Shown in pieces: positions 42,701 through 55,700 of a DNA stretch of 64,000 bases. The notes beneath the pieces were generated by a model, which was not told where the DNA came from, did no database searches, and saw nothing but the letters and a program-made list of their open reading frames with translations. A program made the position numbers and the translations under genes. The stretch covers positions 241,068-305,067 of the forward strand of contig VXAI01000338.1 of NCBI GenBank assembly GCA_013399305.1. The letters are read 5' to 3'. The first letter of the stretch is position 1; every line of letters begins with the position of its first letter. Origin of the DNA: Rostratula benghalensis. Its lineage: Eukaryota; Chordata; Aves; Charadriiformes; Rostratulidae.

Positions 42701-44299
42701 ATAACTTAAGAGCAGGTAAGCTACCTGCATAGCTGGATAAGATAAGCAAACATCTGTGCCTTCTATTTTCCCTACCTTTCCTCTCTAATGAACCGTCTTC
42801 CATCAGAAAAATAAAATCACAACAAAACCGCTCCATGGAAATCACATAAATAAATTTTTCACAGTTAGAAGTTATAGTTCCCCAAGCAGCTATAGCGTGA
42901 CCAGACTATTCATATATACCAAGGTGTTAACAGCATACACAGCAACGCAAAACACTACTGACATGGAAGACGGCCAAGTTACAGCTATGCAGGACCCATA
43001 ATTTTCCATATCCTGCCCGCTGACTGTTAAGTAAGCTTCTTCTCTTCCATCTGGAACTGCCCAGCTCTGAATCACAGCAATTACAGCAATTCATACCACT
43101 TCAGTGCTAGGTGGGAACGGTCATCATCACTTTTTCTCTACTGCAAAAGCAAACAGCCAACATTCCCCAAACTCAAGTCTCTGCCATCTACTTCCCAGTC
43201 CATCCGCAGCAATTTTCAAGTCGTCCAACTGTAGTTCCCCCAGCCAAAATCAGTGAGAACCCTGGGGGACTGCACAGGGTGTACCCACATTTTTTGCAAA
43301 TTACTTGACGTGATACTCAGGTGACTCTAATGCCCACTGAAAGTCCACTGATACTTCACCCGTTCTCCGATGAGTCCACAGGCACAAAACTTTAAGCGAT
43401 CAAGTATGGGAGTTTGATCCTATAGACACATGGAGCTCACCTAACCTCAGGACTGTGAATACTGCGAACAAACCATCATGAATTTTAGCAATAGTGTCAC
43501 ACAATGTAACTCTAGCGTGAAACAGTCAAATTATAGAACTGAAGTTCAAAGGCAGCAAAACATCTTTACAGTTTAGGTAGACGTTCTCCTACTATATGAT
43601 GCAGTTTCAATGTATCTCAATAAAGCAGTCTTTTTCTAAGCAGTTCTAATTTATCTGTCAATTCTCTCTTTTTATTCCTCCACCAGCCAACCATAATTAC
43701 GTTCCTTCTTTTATGAGCTTTTCCAAGAAAACCTGACAAAGCTAATTTTTTTACATGCATTATCTTTCGTTGTCTTCTGCCAATTGACTCACTATCCCGC
43801 AATATATTTTTCAGCAGTTCCTTGATGAGTTGCTATGCCCTTGACCTGAGCTACACAAATCCAGAACAAGGTGCTCATAGTCCCATACAATAGGTAACTA
43901 GCTTGTTTGGGTGTTGTTTTTTTTTAAATTAAGATAAAATATGATTATTACCAACTGTTTTTCTGTTAAACTTTTAGCTTGCATAAATTCAATGAGAAAC
44001 TTTGGATGGAAGTGATATGCAGACTGAGGATGTGAAGCTAGGGAAAGAATATCCTTACATCTAAGCATTACCTGGCAAACAGGTGAAGTGCATTTCAAAC
44101 CAGTAATGCTGTGTCCAGCTTCAGCTTTGCAGTAATTTATTAGTGCTACTGCCATAACACTACTGCATATCATCCTGAGTGTTACCATCATAATGGGATT
44201 ATCACAGTTCTTATTATCTCACCATCCAGCTCCTCAGATCCTCAAATGATTTCTTAATGCCACCATGCAACACAAACTCACAGAGTTCCTAAATCTCAC

Positions 44300-45475
44300 C
44301 TGTAGATAACAGCTACTGCCATGCATTCCTAATATCTAATCTAAATCTACCCTCTTTTAGCTTAGAACCCCTTGTCCTATCACTACACTCCCTAGTAAAA
44401 AGTCCATCCCCATCTCTCCTACAGACCCTGTTTTGGTACTTGAATGCTGCTATAAGGTCTCCCCAGAGCCTCCTCTTCTTCAGGTTGAACAACCCCAGCT
44501 CTCTCAGCCTGTCTCCACAGCAGAGGTGCTCTAACTCCCTGATCATCTTCATGGCCATCCTCAGGACCTTCTCCAACAGGTCCATGTCCTTCCTAAGTTG
44601 ACAACATAGGACACAGTACTCCAGGTGGTGTCTCACCAGAACAGAGTAGAGAGGCAGAATCATTTCCCTTGACTTGCTGGCCATGCTTCTTTAGATGCAG
44701 CCCAGGATGTGGTAGGGTTCCTGGGCTGTGAGTACACATTGATGGCTAAGGTTGAGCTTCTCATCAGTACACACCCCCAAGTTCTTCTCTGCAGCGCTGC
44801 TGTCAACCCATTCTCTGTCCATCCTGTATGTGTGCTTGTGACAGACCCAACCAACATGCAGGAGCTTGAACTCGGCCTTGCTGAACTTCACAAGGCTTGT
44901 ATGGTCCCACCTCTGAAGCCTGTCCAGGTCCCACTGGCTGGCAGCCCTTCCCTCTACCACATTGACCGCACCACACAGCTTGGTGTTGTCGGCAAACTTG
45001 CTGAGAGTGCACTCGATTGCACTGTCCATGTCTCTGACTAAGTGAACAGCACTGGTCCCAGCACCAACTCCTGAGGGTTGTCACTAGCTGCCACTCATAC
45101 ATCAAGCCTCTGACCACAACATTGAGTGTGACCATCCAGTCAATTCCTTATCCACTGAGTGGTCTATCCATCAAATCTGCATCTCTCCACTTCAGAGACA
45201 AGGATGTTGTGCAGGACAGCATCAGATGATTTGCACAAATCCAGGTAGATGATGTCAGTTGCTCTTCCCTTATCCACCAGTGCTGTAACCCCATAAAGCC
45301 ACCAAATTTGTCAGATACAAATTTGTCAGATACAAATTAGTAAAGCCATGTTGACTGCCACCTACCACCTCCTTATTTTCCATATGTCCTAGCATAGTTT
45401 CTAAGACAATCTGCTCCATGCCCTTGTCAGATACACTGATGAGACTGAATGGCCTCTAGTTATCCAGGTCTTAAC
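44300..45475 (-). mobile_element. CR1 LINE with decayed reverse transcriptase
   Basis: Minus-strand CR1 in NPR3 intron 3. Visible on the minus strand are an RT palm-like [14 protein letters not shown] segment near 45410, the catalytic box as KFADNTKLCGAV near 44990 (the second Asp is Asn, expected to inactivate it), and the C-terminal block RLRELGLFNLKKRRLWGDLI near 44500. Stops and frameshifts are frequent. A 15-base tandem duplication lies at 45304-45338. The octamer tail is not clear at the 3' edge near 44300. Confidence 0.88.
45304..45338. repeat. 15-base tandem duplication inside CR1
   Basis: AAATTTGTCAGATAC occurs at 45304-45318 and again, identical, at 45319-45333, followed by AAATT. 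Confidence 0.95.
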
Positions 45476-45618
45476 ATTTTCCCTTTTGAAGCAGCACTTG
45501 GCAAGCCTCTGACCAAATATGCTCTTCCCCTTCTCTGATAGATGGACCCCACCAGCCCTGAGTAGACCAGGTTTCTCAAAGTGGGTTCCACAGCCTAAGT
45601 ATCCAAACCCCTGGCAGT
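45476..45618 (-). mobile_element. CR1 ORF1-like SGNH hydrolase fragment
   Basis: The minus strand reads CQGFGYLGCGTHFEKPGLL, RAGGVHLSEKGKSIFGQRLA, which resembles the C-terminal Asp-x-x-His block of SGNH/PC-esterase domains (DGVHLS followed by G-x-x-x-F). CR1 ORF1 proteins are known to carry such a domain. The Asp expected in DGVHLS is Gly here. It runs directly into RT-derived sequence, with no endonuclease between. Confidence 0.45.
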
Positions 45619-45873
45619 TGATTTGCACAAGCACAAGCTGGAGCAAAGGAAGTTCCATTCAAATATGGGGAAAAAATTCTTTACAGTGAGGGTGACACAG
45701 TACTGGGGTGGGTTGTCCAGGGAGGTTGTGGAGTCCCCTTCTCTGGAAAACTCCAAGACCCACCCGGATGCATCCCTGAGTGATGTGCTCTGGACAATCC
45801 TGCTTTAGCAGGGGAATTGGACTGGATGGTCTCTAGTGTTCCCTTCCAACTCTGATAATTCTGTGATTCCATG
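45619..45873 (+). mobile_element. CR1 LINE 3' fragment
   Basis: Plus-strand CR1 end abutting the minus-strand copy. Readable peptide: [40 protein letters not shown]; then GGGGAATTGGACTGGATGGT, CTTCCAACTCTGATAATTC and the tail TGTGATTCCATG. It is 5'-truncated at about 45619. Confidence 0.88.
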
Positions 45874-48800
45874 CTTCAAATGGCCCTTTCGAACCCCTTC
45901 CCTTTGACTGGGAGGATTAATGAAAGAGCTACCTGACCCAACCTTTTCCCACATCACTGTGAAACCAGCCCAGCAGCTGGAAAGGAAGGTAAAGCTGTAA
46001 AATAATTAATGACCTGATACTAAAAATACAGTTTTGCATGGCGAAACAGACTGCTTCCCTAACTGAGGTGGACCTTAGTGGCTCAAAGAAACAGGACAAA
46101 AGTAATAGAACCATATTCCTTCTCCAGACAAGGCCATCTCCTCAGTATTTAATTCACAGCTGGAAAAGAACTTATTTCAAATTCTGGACAACGCAGCTGT
46201 AGCCAAGGACAGCCTCCTACTGTAGTCACTGGTATCAGCTCTCCGAAAATACACACATACCTGCCCAATACATGGGACCTGCTCAAGAACATGTGAGGCC
46301 AGAGCTCAGGACTTGGCTTTCTAAATGACAGATAACTGTACTAACTCTCGTTTGTTATTTGGGGATGGAACCAACATCTGTCCCTAGAAAACAAGGATGA
46401 GCATTCCCCAGTTAACTGTCATATAACAGTAAAACCTTGTGCAGAGAGACATCTAATCAAAGTTTTCAAATTGTTGCATCTATTTCATCCTTCACAAGGA
46501 GCCAGTGGAAACCCATATGAGACTTTTCATATAAGGGAGCATGAGACTTTATATTGTGAATTCTGCAAACTGAGGCTTAAAATCTGCTTTCACATTACTT
46601 TTTAAAAATTCAGCACTGCAGTTGAACAAGACATCCATTCTCTTTAAGGAGGCTTTTTACATTAAGGCTGCCCGCTTGTGTCCATCTCCTCACTGGTAAT
46701 TATTGGTATGGCAGTAAAGCTGAGCTCGGAGGAGATGGAGATGTGTGCCTCTGCCTAAGCACTCTGCACACCAAGCGATATGGCCCCAGCATGAGGACTT
46801 TGTAGTTGATGTGCAAGTTGAGAAAGAAAGTGCAGAAAAACCAAGGTGATGATTACTTCTGGGGAGCAAACAGTGGTCACAGCTCATCAGCTGCCCATCT
46901 CCGTCACAGAAGAGACTGCAAGTACCATTTGAGAGAGAAGACATACAGAAAGATCCCTGCTTCTACTGCACTTCTATTTGATTTGGACAAAAATAAAATA
47001 CCACCAGTCACAAACTCCCATCCACTTTAAAGCCGGTTGTAGACCAGAAGCCAGACCTTTGTTCTACAAAAAGACCTGCTGAAATAAAAGAAATTAACAA
47101 AAGGAAAATCAATTAACAATCAGTATCTGGGATTTACTCAAAGAAGACTGACAGTTTCAGGGAGTTAAGGCGTTCTGTCAGAGAAGGTTATTTTCTTGCT
47201 AGGGAAAGAAAACTAGCCACAAAGCCAGCTCATTTGCTCTTGTATCTCATCCTCATTCTTTATGCTCTCTTCCTTGTTTTTCTAATACCCTACTCTTGAA
47301 AAACTGGTATATTCACTAACTGTCACCCAGCCAGGGCAGCCACAAGTTGCTTTTTTGTTTCAATGGTGAATTGAAGCAGAAACCAGGCAGTCCCAGGCTG
47401 CAGGGGATCTGCACTGGGACACCAGCTGAAACATGACAGGGCACAGAGGAACCCTTCCACCCCACTGCCTGTGAGAAAGCTGCTCATTCTTTGTTTGTTT
47501 ATTGCTTGCAACACTCTCCTGTGATTATCTAGAAAATGGCTTTAAACCCCTAGTGCCCACTGCCAACAGGCCAGGCAGAAATCTTTCAAGATATGGCCAA
47601 AACTTGCCCCTTCCATTAAACACAGAAACAGGAATCACCACCTCAGCTAATTTAGAGCCTTACCCACAGTCAGCTCATGTCAAGCGGCTCTTACTGTTGC
47701 TGATTTGCACAGACGGACATCATGGGGTCTCAGGCCCCCACAGATCTCCAACAGCACGGGCCAAAGCTGAAGGGGGATAATCCGAAAACTGCCCAGTTCC
47801 AGGAACAGGGGGCACCTCTGAGACCAGATTTGCCACTTGCAAACCCATGTCAGATTTATTCCTGGTTCAATCCAACGCTCCCACTGATTCCTTCTGCAAG
47901 CTGGTACCAGCCATTTCACCCCTCTGTGGGTTTGGTTCCTGTACTATCTTTTAATATTGGTCTCACAGGAGGGCAATCAATCTAACTAAGGAGCAGCACT
48001 GTTTTGCACCAGACGTGGACTAACTACAACATAATAATTTTGGGGAATTTTTCCTTTATGCATACTTTATGCACATACTATTTACCTGTGTAATTTAGCT
48101 CTAAAGGGGTCCAGGTTCTATCAAGGAAAAGGACAGAATCAGAGAATCTGCACTCCTGCAGTTCAGGTGAATACACTTCCCCATGTCCATAATACATCCC
48201 TAACTCCAATGGAAAGGGTCTCTACACACAGCACTGTATTATCGTTGCTTGAATACTTGACTGAAACAGGTATAGCTGCCATTTAAAAATTAACCATTCT
48301 ACTTTTTTTAGGACTCCTTCCCTGCCTTCTAACAAACCATGTAGTCATTCATGTCATGCATTACAAAACTATATTCAGAAGTCATACTTTAGTCACAGAG
48401 GTGAAACACAAGAGATATTAAAGAAGTACTCTTTTCAGCTGAACACACACAGAAATTAAAACAGGCTTGTTTTAAATAGAGCTTTCTAAGGACCCCATTG
48501 GTAGTCTGATGATAATCTGTTACACAGTTCTAATGAATGCTTACATTTTAAGTTAGCATTATGCAACCGTTGGGACATTTTAATTGCAGATAAACACCTA
48601 GTAACCAAAAAAAACCTCCTTCCAGTCCTTTCATAAGATATTAAGTTTTAAATGTCAGTGAGCAAGCTTGTTTTTCAAGCAGGAAAATATTTCAGTTTTC
48701 AGGATGACAGAGTCACTCATCTGAAAAAATCAGTTCCACTTGCTAAAATAAGCTAACTGGCTTAAATAAATGCAGAGCTAGGACAAACAGGAAGGACATT

Positions 48801-51237
48801 TTTTTGTTAAATGTTTATCCTTGTACAATGTGCAATTGTTTTGGGTTCTGGATTTCTAACATTATCACCAACCACAAAAATCATGGAATATTTTATTTTC
48901 TGTACTAAAAGCTCTGAGGATCACAAGAGTTCTCACGCAAAACTCAGAGAAAAGTCACCATGTTGCTGCTGAGAGAACTCACACATTCAAACTTAATTTA
49001 CCTGTCCTACAGTAGCTGATGGATAAATAGTATGAGGGTGAGCAGATGAAATCTTCCATGGGGTGAAAAAGCTATCTGATGAAACGACCATCTGATTTTT
49101 GCTTTGCAGCAGGTTAGCAAAGTCTACCTAGCAGGCGTTTTCTTTAAACACAGTCTTAAGGTCTGCATAAACATGGATGATTTAGGCATAGCCAAAAGTG
49201 GTGCTTAGCTCAAAAGTATGCTGGGAGCTGGGATTAGTCATCTAAGCTCCTTATTCAGTACCAGGTAAAAGCGAGGCACACAAAACAAAGATTCTTAAGC
49301 AGTAGCACCCCGCTTCACCCGTGCCAGCAAAGGAGAAAGAGGGATGGATGTGGCCCCGCTAATCTCACACAGGCAGGTAAGGACCTCCCCACGATGCAGT
49401 CAAGTCTTTACAAAAACCCCACGGGGAGCCAGTTCTGCCAAATTCCCTGCCCCTTTCATCTGAAAGACCCAGGGGCTACAAGTGCTGTGCTATCATGAGA
49501 GGAACTCAGGACCAAATCCCTGCTCTCAGGGAATCTGAACTCCACCCTTCCCCTGCCCTGTCTGCGGGGCATCCTGGGGTGCACGGCCCCGGAGCTGAAA
49601 CCCAGGTGCTGAGGGAGAGGGGTGACCTGCCAACACTTGGGGTACCGCTGGGCTGGGAGTAAAGCATTTGCCAAAGGAGCCCACCTGAGGCTGAGGTTGC
49701 CATGACAAATGATCCTTTTATTAAATACCAGAGTAAATGGGCATACGGACTTGTAAAACTTAATGGCACAGGACTAATGCGAACCCTTAGGCTGCTATTA
49801 ATCATGTTTCCATTCCACACAATTTAAAAATTAATGACTTGGTTTTGTTATTTTCTTTCAGAAACTGGGTATTTGACAAAAGGTCAATGGGCTGGCTGAT
49901 TAACCTTCCCTTCATTAGTGTATCTGCGAGGATCCCACTAGCAGGGGGGAAGGAGAGGTACAGCAGCTACCTTGGAAAATATTTTTATGTACCTGTAGGC
50001 AGGCAGCAATGTTCCAGCTACACACCTGGAATGTGTCCTCTCACCTTCCAGCAGCTGCATGGTAGTTAACGCCTCAACATGTGAGGATTTACAGCTCTTC
50101 CAAAAGGCTAAAACCTCATTCTTTTACCTTCTTGCTTCCTTATTGACAGTCTGATCCCCGAGATCCTGCTTGATTTCGCTTCTTACAGCATTTTGGAGTC
50201 TGGAGTTCTGGTGGGTTAACTGGATGCATTGTGCAAACATGGGTGCCATCAAATGTAAATGTCCTCTTGCCTAATGAATATCGCCTTGTTCCCAGCCACC
50301 GAGCAAAGGGTGCCCAGAGCTCCTCACCTACCCTCTTCCCATTGTCCCTTGCCCCTTTCTCATGGCCCTCTTTTATGCATTTGCTCCAGGACACAGACAG
50401 TCCTTGTCTTTTCAATCTGCCTTGATATATTAGCTCTCCTTGGAATGGACTAAACCTTTTGACTTTTGTCTCAGGCTTCTCTTCCTAAAGAAAAAATATC
50501 TACTACAAAGAGAAGGAAAGTTGAGAGCATGCTCCTGTGGATTCCTATGGCTCCTTGGGTGCACAAGAACACCGCTGCATTTATTCACACAACCCATCCT
50601 CACAAATAGACTACGTTAACGCCTTTGTATTAGAGGAATTGCTAAATATCCACTGGGGGGGAAAAAAAAAAAAAAGGCCCCCAGAATCAGAGCAGTACAC
50701 TGATCTTCTCTCACAGCCCAGGCAGAGCACACCTGAGCCCTGCTGCCCACCTTTGTTCTGCCAACGCTCACTCACTCGGGGAACTTGACTCACCCTCCTG
50801 TTAAAAGATTTGTCCCTCTACAGAGTGGGTCTTTCTCAGAGCTACGTTCAGGTTGTTAAACCTCCCAGCACTTGGTCTTAAAAAATGGATGTGCCAACGT
50901 AGCAAAAGATCACAGACTTGAGGTGCTAACTGATTGCCACCTACAGTCTTTTCCCAGGGAGACTTGTCACCTGAATGTCATAAAGTTAGACCTTGCCCTG
51001 CTGTCATTCGGGATCGCTTTCACCGCATCAATAGCTCAGTTGAGTACAGGAAAGTGTCCCTGAAACCACATCAGTGTGGGATTTGCCCCTGTGGAAGCAA
51101 TACCTCATCTGCCCCGGAGCTCTCAAAGAATACAAATTTCTGGCCTTGAAGAATTGTCCTTCCTTTATGCCCCTAAAGAAAACAAAATGTGGCTCTTTCT
51201 CTCCAACCCTTGCCACTCTCCTGATCAAATTCTCCAA

Positions 51238-51390
51238 AACCGTCCAGAGAAATGGTGGAGTCTCTGTCTCTGGAGACATTCAAAACCTCCTTGGATGTGT
51301 TACTGTGCAACCTGCTCTATGTGGACCTACTTTGGGAGGGAGTTGGACTAGATTATCTCCAGAGGTCTCTTCCAACCTCATGTGATTAAA
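51238..51390 (+). mobile_element. CR1 LINE 3' fragment, short
   Basis: Plus strand: GGTGGAGTCTCTGTCTCTGG, AGACATTCAAAACCTCCTTG, later GGAGTTGGACTAGATTATCTC and CTTCCAACCTCATGTGATT, the standard CR1 3' order. Only about 150 bases remain, about 310 bases upstream of a longer same-strand copy. Confidence 0.85.
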
Positions 51391-51699
51391 CTGATTAGGC
51401 CAGATCTCAAACACTGAACTCTCAACCCAGCCTATGTTATGGCAGCATGAGGCTGCTACCACCGTAGGTGAACACTTCCATAGTACTTGGTTTGGAGCAT
51501 CCCACCAGCCATCTGGCAAGAACACCACTCCCATGAGAAAATGACTTCCAGCAGCCCATCCAGGACCCTGCTTCTGGCTACAACAGCATCCTGACAGAGG
51601 ACAGGTTTACCCCAAACCTCCCACTTCATGCCTTCCTGAGCTGAAGGCTTTTTCCAGTTGACACAGTCTCAGCATCCTCGTAGGTAAGCTTAGCCAATG

Positions 51700-52790
51700 T
51701 GCATTAGATGAATGGACAGTGAGGTGGACTGAAAACTGGCTGAAGGAGAGACTCAGAGGGTTGCTATCAGTGGCAGAGATCTACCTGGAGGTCCTTAACA
51801 AGTGGAGTCCCCACAAGTCTGTACTAGGCCCAGTTATCTTCAATATTTTTATCAATTACTTGGATGAAGCAATGGAATGTATCCTTAGCAAGTTTGTTGA
51901 TGACACCAAACTGGAAGGGGTGGCTGACATATCAGAAGGCTGTGCCACCATACAGCGAGACCCAGAGAGGATGGACAGTTTAGCACAGAGGAACCTGATG
52001 GAATTAAACAAGGGCATGTATAGGGTCCGGCACCTGGGGAGGAATAACTCCACACACCAGTACCGGGGGGGGGCTGACCTGCTAGAGAGCAGCTCTGAGA
52101 AAAAAGACCTGGAAGTCCTGGTGGATAACAGAATGACCATGAGCCAGCCATGTGCCCTTGTGGCTAAGAAGGCCAACTGTCTTCTGGGATGCATCAAGAA
52201 GAGTATGACCACCAGGTCCAGGGAGGTTATCCTGCCACTCTACTCTGTCTTGGTGAAGTTCCGTCTGGAGCATTGTGTCCAGTTCTGGGCTCCTCAATTC
52301 AAGAAGGACAGGGAACTGCTGGAGAGGGTACAGCAGACCACAGAGATGATTAAGGGTCTGGAACATCTCTCTTACGAGGAATGGATGAGGAACTTGGGTC
52401 TGTTTAGTCTGGAGAAGACTGAGGGGGGATTTGATCAATGTGTAATTTGATCAAATATGTAAAGGGTGGATGTCAAGAGGAACGAGCCAGTCTTTTTTCA
52501 GTGGTGCCCAGTGATAGGACAAGAGGAAATGGGCTCGAAATTGAACACAAGAAGTTCCATCTAAACATGAGGAGGAACTTCTTCACTTTGAGGGTGGAAA
52601 AGTGCTGGCAGAGGCTGCCCAGAGAGGTGGTGGAGTCTCCGTCTCTGGAGGCATTCAAAACCTGCCTGGACAAATTCCTGTGCAACCTGCTGCAGGAGGA
52701 CCTGCTTTGGCGGCGGGTTGGACTAGATGATCTCCAAGGATCCCTTGCAACTACATATCATTCTGTGATTCTGTCCTTCTGTGAAAAGGA
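51700..52790 (+). mobile_element. CR1 LINE with long reverse transcriptase fragment
   Basis: Plus-strand CR1 containing the longest open frame in the window (243 codons, 51719-52450). Order: RWTENWLKERLRGLL, LGPVIFNIFINYLDEAMEC, catalytic box KFVDDTKLEGV (Ala to Val, both Asp kept), KKDLEVLVDNRMTMSQPCAL, TTRSREVILPLYSVLVKF, then the C-terminal block. The frame breaks near 52430 and resumes from 52438 as KYVKGGCQEERASLF to FLCNLL. It ends with CTACATATCATTCTGTGATTC. Antisense to NPR3. Confidence 0.92.
52429..52454. repeat. 16-base tandem duplication in CR1 reading frame
   Basis: ATTTGATCAA at 52429-52438 recurs at 52445-52454. The shift of 16 bases is not a multiple of three and falls where the CR1 RT frame breaks. 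Confidence 0.85.
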
Positions 52791-55700
52791 AACTTTCAAC
52801 TAAGCTTTATTTTCATAAGCTACTCAGGGAACAAGGTTTGTAGAAGAAGGCATTAGCTGCTAGAAAGCCAGTTAGCAAATGCCATTTTTTAAGTGTCATT
52901 CTGAGCAAAATGACGTATATAGTCTTTTCTTGCCTTCATTTGAACATCTTGGAGCCAAACCTAAAGATCACTTAACAACAGTATCAAAAATCCTAGAAAT
53001 TTACATAAAAACAAGACCTCAATGTGACAAATTAGCTTTAGGATCATTAGCAATGCAAATGGCATGGAGAGGCATTAAAAACAAAAGCAGGTTATGACCT
53101 TTGTGGAAGACATATTTTTGACACTTTAATAGTGGAAAATAAGGTGTATTTCTAGCAAGAACTTCAAAGGGAGAGTGCCTTGCCCATAAACATCTGAGTG
53201 TCTGTTCACTAAAGTGGAATGTGAATATCTGTGAAACCCAAGTGAAAACATGGGGCTTTGGAAAATACACAACATATATATGAAGATCAACTCTAAGCTT
53301 TCACATTCCCAAAGAGTTCAGATGTTACTATTTTCAGATATACCTACGGTTTCATGCTATCTTCTCCACAGTTTAAGACAGCTTCAAAAATGTGCTTAGA
53401 CAGGCTAGAAAAACTGAACAGAAATCCACTGGAAAATAAAAGAATAATTCTTTCTTTCTTGCACTGTCTTTTATGACATCTGCTAATAGCAAATAACATA
53501 TTATTATGCTGCAGCTTTGCCTAAGCCCCCAATGTGGAAGACACTAGTCTTTCATATCACTGAGAAAGCATTAACTTGAGAAAAAAAAAAAGAAGAAAAA
53601 AAAGTGTCTGCTGTATTGACCAAATTTAGCAGTCCAGAGTTCAACACTGCTCTTACAGAAATTGCAGAAACTCTCATTAATTCCATGAGGTGAAGGGCTG
53701 GTCATGAAAATCTTAAATATGTTTTACTAATAGAATTCATCTTGTTAATAAGCTGGCATGTGAACCCGTTTTTTCCGGCTGCTGAAAGCAGCTTGTGGTT
53801 TGCTTTTATTCTTTCAAACACAATTAGCAAAGCATTTTTTTAGCTGAAAAAAAAAAAAAAATTGGACAAATTATTCATTGGCAGGGTTGGGGTTTTTTTG
53901 TTGGGGAAAAAAAAAAAAATCTCCCCCAAACTCTCTCCCATCTTGGTGTAGTCAGCAGAGACACAAAAGCCTGCCTGTCATTAATCTTGCCTGTCTGTGC
54001 CTGAAAAAAGGACAAGCGGGATGCACTTCAGTGTCTCTCTCGGTGACATGACTGAATTGCTCACTTCTCCCAAACCTTATCTTAGCTGGTGTACAATCCT
54101 AATTAAAAGGCTGACGTAAGGAATACACACAGGGACGAGAGTCTGGCACGGATGTTATGGATGAGATGATAAACTTTATGAGCACAGTTACCTCCCACAT
54201 AGCTTTTGTAGTTAACTGTTGGAGCTCGAACAGTTGCTCCTATGTGAACTATTTCTCATTTCAGAGGACTGAAAATGTTAAATAAAACAGACTTGCCCTT
54301 TCTAATAGGTAGTACCATCTCTCTGATCTAATTAATCTGCGTAGCTCATTCTTTCACTGGGATAACTACAGGCAAATTGGGCTCCAGTTCCCCGCTCCTG
54401 CTGCTCATTTTTGTGTGAAAAGGACTGTGGACAGGATAAAGCCCACGCATCCACCTCACAAACAATGCTGTCGTGTAGTTAACACAGCAGAAATATTTGT
54501 TTAATTAGTTACATTTTCAGCTTTTAAATGAGAAGAAAAAACAAGCCATGGGTGGTCTGTAACCTCAGAAGAGCAAATATTCCGGGCTGTAAAATCATCC
54601 CAGCTCAGAATACTGGGTTGGACATAAAAAAAGCATTTATTGAATCTTAGGCCTGAGCTGGGAACAGAAGGTGCATTAAGAGCTTCCAAACTGCAGGCCA
54701 CCACCAATTCATTAAGTGTTCGGCATTATTTAATAAAAATGGCTTATGCATATACTTTAACTGAAACACTATTTATTCATAAACATTTTTAACTAGAGTA
54801 TCTGTTGGGAGTTATTCACACACCAGTTCAGAGACAGTTTCAAATTATTCCTTCAAGTAAATGCAAGCAATTCCCATTGCTGTCTGCCTCACCTAGGATA
54901 TAGGTCTCCAAGCAGAGCTTGTCCTGTATTTTGTAATTAAATCAAGGATTTCAATTTATTTATAGAGACCAGGACACGTTGTTAATGTCTTGGTAAAGCA
55001 TTAACAGGACAGAAGTAAGAAAACTGCTATAATTTGTGTAATAGCGTTAAATTGATTCTACTGTCCTTATGCCTGAACCCCAAATCTGAGTGGCCCTCTT
55101 TTTTTGGGCCATTTTATCAGAGAAGTCAGTCTCCAGGTAGGCATGAAATAGTCAGGCTTTATACAGAACTACTGGATGCTTCTCAAAAAGAAAAAAAATA
55201 AAATCATGATATTATTAAATGCTGAAATGAGGCCTGACCAGATCTGATGCTTCAGCCCTCAGTTCTTTGGGTTACGTTAACATGACAGTAACTGCTTTCA
55301 AAATATGAAAGTGGTGACCAAGCAAACTAGTAATATTTGCTAACGGACTCAGGCAGCTGTCGCAATGGGATGTTGCAATGGTACATTGCAGACAGGGAAC
55401 ATCATCATTTTTAGCCTCAGTTTGTTCAACTGCTACCTACCCACAATACTTCCATGATGCTTTCTCTGCACCTCTCTCTCACTCTTACTTCTAATTCTGT
55501 TTAGTGAAAAGGTGCTTAAGGAAGCTGTTCCCTGCACAAGAGAGATTCCCAGAGGAGTCAGAGAAGTTGCCTTCTTCACAATTTCCTGCTCGCTCACAAA
55601 GCACAGGCCTCCACACAACACCCAGGCAGAAACAGCAGCCATTTCTGCCCTACGAAGGACGTACCCCCAAGTTTTTCTCTTTCTGGTGCGATTTCACAGC

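Noticed and set aside
51719..52450. 243-codon open frame as a host gene
   Set aside because: The peptide is CR1 reverse transcriptase, with FINYLDE, FVDDTK and the CR1 C-terminal block; it is part of a retrotransposon.
53884..53906. G-quadruplex
   Set aside because: Only three G runs of three or more are present and the last loop is long; not enough for a standard four-tract motif.
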